A stretch of DNA of 60,000 nt from Owenia fusiformis (Eukaryota > Annelida > Polychaeta > Sabellida > Oweniidae): the NCBI GenBank assembly GCA_903813345.2, contig CAIIXF020000004.1, positions 21,116,477 to 21,176,476 of the forward strand, written 5' to 3'. The notes beneath the pieces were generated by a model that worked only from the letters and a program-made list of their open reading frames with translations, did no database searches and was not told the DNA's origin. Numbering within the stretch: the first letter of the stretch is position 1; each line of letters starts with the position of its first letter. The translations under genes and the position numbers were made by a program. Shown in pieces: positions 57,563 to 60,000 of this stretch.

Positions 57563-60000
57563 CGTCCGTCAACAATAGTGGCACGTTTTAAAACCTCTGT
57601 CGATAGGATTCCTGTTTTAAGTTATTTCTGTTCAACATCAATACAGAAAACCCCCCTATGACTCCTGGTTCCAAAGATGGCTATTTTCAAAATGGCCGTC
57701 ACTTTTGTCTCGCGAAATTCACTTTTAGCCCATTTCCTAGCTAACCTCTGTCGATAGGATTCCTGTTTTAAGTTATTTCTGTTCAACATCAATACAGAAA
57801 ACCCCCCTATGACTCCTGGTTCAAAAGCTCGCCTATTTTCAAAATGGCCGTCACTTTTGTCTCGCGAAATTCACTTTTGGCCCATTTCCTAGCTTTACAA
57901 ATAATTTCAGGTGTCCTACATTGTAAAAATCCATGTCAATGTAAAGATAAGATATATGAAATAATTTTGTTACAAAAAATCAGCGAAAAATTGTATCCAT
58001 TTTTTTATTTTCAGCCATTTTAGTTAACATTGATTTGTCTATCTGACTCGCGAAATCCACTTTCTGTCAATAACAGTGGCACATTTTAAAACCTCTGTCG
58101 ATAGGATTCCTGTTTTAAGTTATTTCTGTTCAACATGAATTCAGAAAACTCCCCTATGACTCCTGGTTCAAAAGCTCGCCTATTTTCAAAATGGCCACCA
58201 TTTTTGTCTCTCGAAATTCACTTTTGACCCATTTCCTAGCTTTACAAATAATTTCAAGTGTCCTACATTGTAGAAATCCATTGCAAAGTAAAGAGTAGAT
58301 GTATGAAATAATTTTGTTACGAAAAATCAGCGAAAAATTATATCCATTTATTTATTTTCAGCCATTTTAGTTAACATTGATTTGTCCATCTGTCTCGCAA
58401 AATTCACTTTTGGACCATTTACCTTAAACCCTCTGTCAATAGGATTCCCATTTTAAGTTATTTTTGTTCAACATCAATACAAAAAACTCTCCTATGACTT
58501 TTGGTTCAAAAGCTTGGCTATTTTCAAAATGGCCGTCACTTTTGTCTCGTGAAATTCACTTTTGACCCATTTCCTAGCTTTACAAATAATTTCAGGTGTC
58601 CTACATTGTAAAAATCCATGTCAATGTAAAGGGTAGATATATGAAATAATTTTGTTACAAAAAATCAGCGAAAAATTGTATCCATTTTTTTTTTTATTTT
58701 CAGCCATTTTAGTTAACATTGATTTGTCTATCTGACTCGCGAAATCCACTTTCTGCGGCACGTTTTAAAACCTCTGTCGATAGGATTCCTGTTTTAAGTT
58801 ATTTCTGTTCAACATCAATTCAGAAAACTCCCCTATGACTCCTGGTTCAAAAGCTCGCCTATTTTCAAAATGGCCGCCATTTTTGTCTCGCGAAATTCTC
58901 TTTTGACCAATTTCCTAGCTTTACAAATAATTTCAAGTGTCCTACATTGTAAAAATCCATGTCAATGTAAAGAGTAGATGTATGAAATAACTTTGTTACG
59001 AAAAATCAGCGAAAAATTATATCCATTTATTTATTTTCAGCCATTTTAGTTAACATTGATTTGTCCATCTGTCTCGCAAAATCCACTTTTGGACCATTTA
59101 CCTTAAACCCTCTGTCGATAGGATTCCCATTTTAAGTTAATTTTGTTCAACATCAATACAAAAAACTCTACTATGACTCTTGGTTCAAAAGCTCGCCTAT
59201 TTTCAAAATGGTTGCCATTCTTGTTTCGCGAAATTCACTTTTTGCCCATTTCCTAGCTTTACAAATAATTTCAGCTGTCCTGCATTGTAAAAAGCCATGT
59301 CACTGTAAAAGGTAGTTGTATGAAATAATTTTGTTACAAAAAATCGGCAAAATATTATATCCATTTTTTTTATTTTCAGCCATTTTAGTTAACATTGATT
59401 TGTCCATCTGTCTCGCGAAATCCTCTTTTGGACTATTTGCTTAAAACCTCTGTCGATAGGATTCCAGTTTCAAGTTATAGGATTCCAGTTTCAAGTTATT
59501 TTTGTTCAACATCAATACAAAAAACTCCCTTATGACTCCTGGTTATAAAGCTTGCCTGATTTCAAAATGGTCGCCATTTTTGTCTCGCGAAATTCAATTT
59601 TGGCCCATTTCCTAGCTTTACCAATAATTTCAGGTGTCTTGCATTGCAAAAAGCCATGTCACTGTAAAGAGTAGTTGTATGAAATAATTTTGTTACAAAT
59701 TATTGGCAAAAAATTATATCCGTTTTTTTCAGCCATTTTAATTGACTGAGAGACAGATGGCTTGAAATAATTTTGTAACAAAAAATCAGCAAAAAATTAT
59801 ATCCGTTTTTTTCTGTCACCATGTGAGCCCAGTACCCACGGTACTAATTTTTTGATCTTTCATATTACCACAGGTTCTATTTGTAACTTATTTTCTTGTT
59901 CAATCCTTCATTTTGTACAAACCAGTGACCCTCTTTTAACATGTTTATGTTTTGTTACAGTTGCAGTATATTTGTGACCAACATTTGACAACAATAGAAA
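33764..60000 (+). CDS. Dbl-family RhoGEF, MCF2L/Dbs-like, 5' part (Sec14 and spectrin regions)
   Basis: Exons are 33764-34067 (tentative), 47959-48063, 48678-48792, 53131-53221, 53474-53581, 54172-54288, 54509-54628, 54857-55026, 56917-57031, and 59961 onward. All have GT-AG introns with agreeing phases. The CRAL-TRIO/Sec14 region contains GGKTRGGHTILSFPDNP, YLTTVPALPDVELGFVIVID and VVFVLRPTGFFARTF, then EPSQLTDNFSGSL and EWIEHRA. The spectrin-like helical region follows with AELPND, EKEKKSLIEDL and FWTNHERRLQQCLQLRRFEE. This order and wording match MCF2L/Dbs more closely than Trio or Kalirin. Such proteins activate Rho GTPases through a DH-PH module, which would lie beyond the window. The Sec14 part is thought to bind phosphoinositides and restrain activity. 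Confidence 0.87.
34200..34365. repeat. Dispersed repeat family, copy 2
   Basis: It shares TAACAAATGGCAG and GGCAGGTGGTGATATTTTGC with the copy around 29985-30650, and GTTATAGTCTCC with the copy at 49420. It begins with the small palindrome ACCACCACAAGTGGTG. Confidence 0.5.
34366..34894 (+). other. RhoGEF intron 1, non-repeat part
   Basis: No exon or structured repeat was recognised between the dispersed repeat and the 25-bp minisatellite. Confidence 0.35.
34895..35247. repeat. 25-bp minisatellite that switches strand in the middle
   Basis: Right of about 35009 the unit GATTGCAATACAAGTGTGCA plus TTATG repeats about nine times. Left of it the same unit runs as its reverse complement (ACTTGTATTGCAATCCATAA) about four times. 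The junction is the perfect palindrome CTTGTATTGCAATACAAG at about 35000. The array can therefore form a long hairpin. Confidence 0.9.
35248..35577 (+). other. RhoGEF intron 1, non-repeat part
   Basis: Nothing recognised. Confidence 0.35.
35578..35751. mobile_element. Mariner-type miniature element, copy B
   Basis: It starts CAGTAAAACCTGTCTCAGTG and ends with ACAGGTTTCATTATA. Its interior (CCTTTGGTACCTC.AAAAG, GTCAGTTGGTCTTGG) matches copy D at 48092 closely. The left TA is not preserved. Confidence 0.7.
35752..38364 (+). other. RhoGEF intron 1, non-repeat part
   Basis: About 2.6 kb of AT-rich intron with no exon, RNA gene or structured repeat that I could support. Confidence 0.35.
38365..38614. 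repeat. Tandem duplication of about 122 bp
   Basis: Two copies run through CCCTCCCTCCTACTCACTTC, ACATGTAT.GGTATGAAGTAG and GTTCATTAGCCTAGACTTGG. They differ by a few substitutions and a small indel near the end. Confidence 0.9.
38780..38962. mobile_element. Mariner-type miniature element, copy C
   Basis: The inverted ends are CAGTAAAACATGT and ACATGTTTCGCTG, with TA on both sides (38778-38779 and 38963-38964). The interior (TCTAATCTGAACTC, GGTGTTCA) is closer to copy A than to B and D. Confidence 0.85.
38965..41310 (+). other. RhoGEF intron 1, non-repeat part
   Basis: AT-rich intron without supported features. GGTGTTCACT-like words at about 40010-40100 recall the interior of the mariner-type miniature elements, but no terminal repeats were found. 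Confidence 0.35.
42445..42627 (-). pseudogene. piggyBac-like transposase C-terminal zinc domain remnant
   Basis: On the minus strand 60 codons are open between a TAG and a terminal TGA. The residues DCCVCICSDRDAGRRTKFCN, then ACAKCAKPGLHLDCCRHH, reproduce the C..C ... R.T.F.C..C ... L...C...H layout of the zinc-binding tail of piggyBac transposases. The catalytic domain should lie at higher coordinates but is not readable as an open frame, so the copy is dead or the rest is rearranged. Confidence 0.5.
44000..44515. repeat. Diverged direct repeat inside the piggyBac-type element
   Basis: Two diverged blocks (about 44058-44240 and 44318-44500) share CGATGGT.CACTTTTG, TTTCTCGA, AGTTTCACT/GATTCACTTT, GCATTCTGATTGG-like and CCACTTT..C.CCAAACT words. 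No coding content. Confidence 0.5.
46997..47096 (+). other. RhoGEF intron 1 after the transposon
   Basis: Short ordinary AT-rich stretch. Nothing recognised. Confidence 0.3.
47099..47270. repeat. Two-copy direct repeat of about 65 bp
   Basis: GAAATGG.TACTTGACA, ATATTATTCATGACAC and ATGTCTCTAAA.TTAAAGTT occur in order at about 47099-47163 and again at 47204-47270. Confidence 0.85.
47271..47958 (+). other. End of RhoGEF intron 1
   Basis: It leads to the acceptor TTATGTATTTTCAG at 47958. The open frame upstream of that acceptor (from about 47691) is intron read-through, AT-rich and without family similarity. Confidence 0.4.
48092..48268. mobile_element. Mariner-type miniature element, copy D
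   Basis: The ends CAGTAAAACCTGTG and CACAGGTTTCACTG are inverted repeats, with TA at 48090-48091 and 48269-48270. It is the best-preserved member of the family. It begins 29 bp after the donor of the RhoGEF exon at 47959-48063. Confidence 0.88.
48793..49394 (+). other. RhoGEF intron 3, first part, with scattered minisatellite-like units
   Basis: Isolated units of the AATGCAACATGTAACCCCC family occur at about 48815-48875 and 49128-49148. They are the same unit as the array at 52890-53115. Otherwise nothing was recognised. Confidence 0.5.
49395..49640. repeat. Dispersed repeat family, copy 3
   Basis: TAGTGACATGTTATAGTCTC and TTGGCATCTGTAACAAATTC match the copies at 34200 and 29985. Confidence 0.5.
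49760..50130. repeat. Possible dispersed repeat with CTGTCTGTCC motif
   Basis: The order GACGCCCTCC, CTGTCTGTCCAGAAGATAAC, AACAGATTTGCATCAAAATT is a pattern I associate with interspersed repeats of marine invertebrates. No second copy lies in this window, so the assignment is weak. Confidence 0.3.
50131..51960 (+). other. RhoGEF intron 3, middle part
   Basis: No exon, RNA gene or structured repeat was recognised in these 1.8 kb. Confidence 0.35.
51961..52112. mobile_element. Palindromic miniature element, about 150 bp
   Basis: ATCATGTGACTAGTAATGCA and TGATGGTATACGATACCTCC return inverted as GAGGTATCTGTGTACCATCA and GGGATGATCACATG. A compact hairpin without coding capacity. Confidence 0.65.
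52113..52885 (+). other. RhoGEF intron 3, last part before the minisatellite
   Basis: AT-rich, nothing recognised. Confidence 0.35.
52890..53118. repeat. 29-32-bp minisatellite ending at a RhoGEF splice acceptor
   Basis: About seven units of CCCTTGGAATGCAACATGTA plus ACCCCCATATTG run in tandem. The last unit ends about 12 bp before the acceptor TTATTTATAG of the exon at 53131. The overlapping minus-strand open frames are produced by this repeat and are not genes. Confidence 0.92.
53222..53473 (+). other. RhoGEF intron 4
   Basis: A 252-bp intron with donor GTAAGT and acceptor CTGTTTGCAG. Antisense open frames over this region are shadows of the coding strand. Confidence 0.6.
53582..54171 (+). 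other. RhoGEF intron 5
   Basis: Donor GTAATA and acceptor TACATTTAG. No repeat or other feature was recognised. Confidence 0.5.
54408..54500. repeat. Second copy cluster of the 31-bp minisatellite, abutting the next acceptor
   Basis: Three units (TTGGAATGCAACATGTAACC, TTGAAATGCAAAATGTGACC, TTGAAATGCAATTTGTAACC, each followed by CCCA plus ATATT or CACAT) fill the end of the intron. The last unit runs directly into the polypyrimidine tract and acceptor TTTCTTGCAG of the exon at 54509. Confidence 0.92.
55027..55330 (+). other. RhoGEF intron 8, first part
   Basis: Donor GTGAGT. No repeat recognised before the array at 55331. Confidence 0.4.
55331..55460. repeat. Tandem repeat of about 58 bp rich in TACATGTA
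   Basis: The block CATCTGGTACATGTAT, ACCTGTATTACACATTATGT occurs twice and partly a third time between 55331 and 55460, with many TACATGTA palindromes inside. Confidence 0.85.
55600..55790. repeat. Dispersed repeat family, copy 4
   Basis: ACCACAGAAGTGTGGTGGT, then TTTGGAATCTGTAACAAATT and GCAGGTAGTGACGTT match the other copies in order. This is the most diverged member. Confidence 0.45.
55791..56916 (+). other. RhoGEF intron 8, last part
   Basis: AT-rich, no feature recognised. It ends with acceptor ATGCTTGTAG at 56916. Confidence 0.4.
57032..57491 (+). other. RhoGEF intron 9, first part
   Basis: AT-rich, nothing recognised before the inverted-repeat element. Confidence 0.35.
57492..59832. 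mobile_element. 2.3-kb terminal-inverted-repeat element with tandem-repeat core
   Basis: The left end TTAGCTCACATGGTGAGC (57492-57509) is inverted at the right end (CACCATGTGAGCCC, 59817-59830). A CTGT/CCGT tetranucleotide run follows the left end (57528-57570). The core consists of about six units of roughly 340 bp. Each starts AACCTCTGTCGATAGGATTC and contains AAAATGGCCG, TTGTCTCGCGAAATTCACTT, CATTTCCTAGCTTTACAAAT and ATTTTGTTAC.AAAAATC. Unit starts are near 57593, 57743, 58091, 58427, 58768, 59105 and 59446. The first unit is cut to 150 bp. The form resembles satellite-bearing non-autonomous elements known from bivalves. It lies in intron 9 of the RhoGEF gene. Confidence 0.85.
59833..59960 (+). 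other. End of RhoGEF intron 9
   Basis: The last 128 bases lead to the acceptor TTTTGTTACAG at 59960. The exon from 59961 encodes LQYICDQHLTTIE and runs out of the window in the spectrin-like region. Confidence 0.7.

Overview
This is AT-rich eukaryotic DNA with genes split by canonical GT-AG introns and dense in short DNA-transposon derivatives. The gene set (a WSC-domain secreted protein, an MFSD4/NAGLT1-like sugar transporter, a Tctex1 dynein light chain, and a Dbl-family RhoGEF with a Sec14 domain) indicates a marine invertebrate. The repeat style, especially an element with AGCTCACATGGTGAGC-type ends around a tandem-repeat core, suggests a mollusc or another lophotrochozoan. The phylum is an inference.

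Layout. 1-8 kb: no confident gene. A short inverted-repeat element (1053-1547) and a 133-bp tandem duplication (1938-2208) precede a palindrome of about 5 kb (2229-7246). Its centre holds a frameshifted remnant of an uncharacterised dispersed ORF family. 8.6-10 kb, minus strand: a four-exon gene for a secreted WSC-domain protein. A 1,020-bp foldback transposon with a 5-bp target duplication and G-tracts sits just upstream of its start. 12-13 kb: a tRNA-derived SINE fragment and a 615-bp palindrome. 14.5-17.1 kb, plus strand: a complete four-exon MFS sugar-transporter gene. 18.5-22.2 kb, minus strand, convergent with it: a complete Tctex1-type dynein light-chain gene with one exon present in two versions of identical length and phase. 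22-33 kb: intergenic, with several miniature transposons, including two near-identical 0.55-kb elements with different 8-bp target duplications. 33.8-60 kb, plus strand: the 5' half of an MCF2L/Dbs-like RhoGEF gene (ten exons seen, continuing beyond the window). Its introns hold a 5.5-kb piggyBac-type element inserted inside an older miniature element, mariner-type miniature elements, several minisatellites, and a 2.3-kb inverted-repeat element with about 340-bp tandem units.

The genes do not form a pathway. Their exon structures were assembled by matching splice sites, reading phase and protein family. All four models keep the reading frame through every junction. Long stretches without coding signal are described as such. 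The strongest points for follow-up are the duplicated Tctex exon, the nested TTAA insertion at 41.3-47.0 kb, the 5-kb palindrome, and a minisatellite that adjoins two splice acceptors of the RhoGEF gene.
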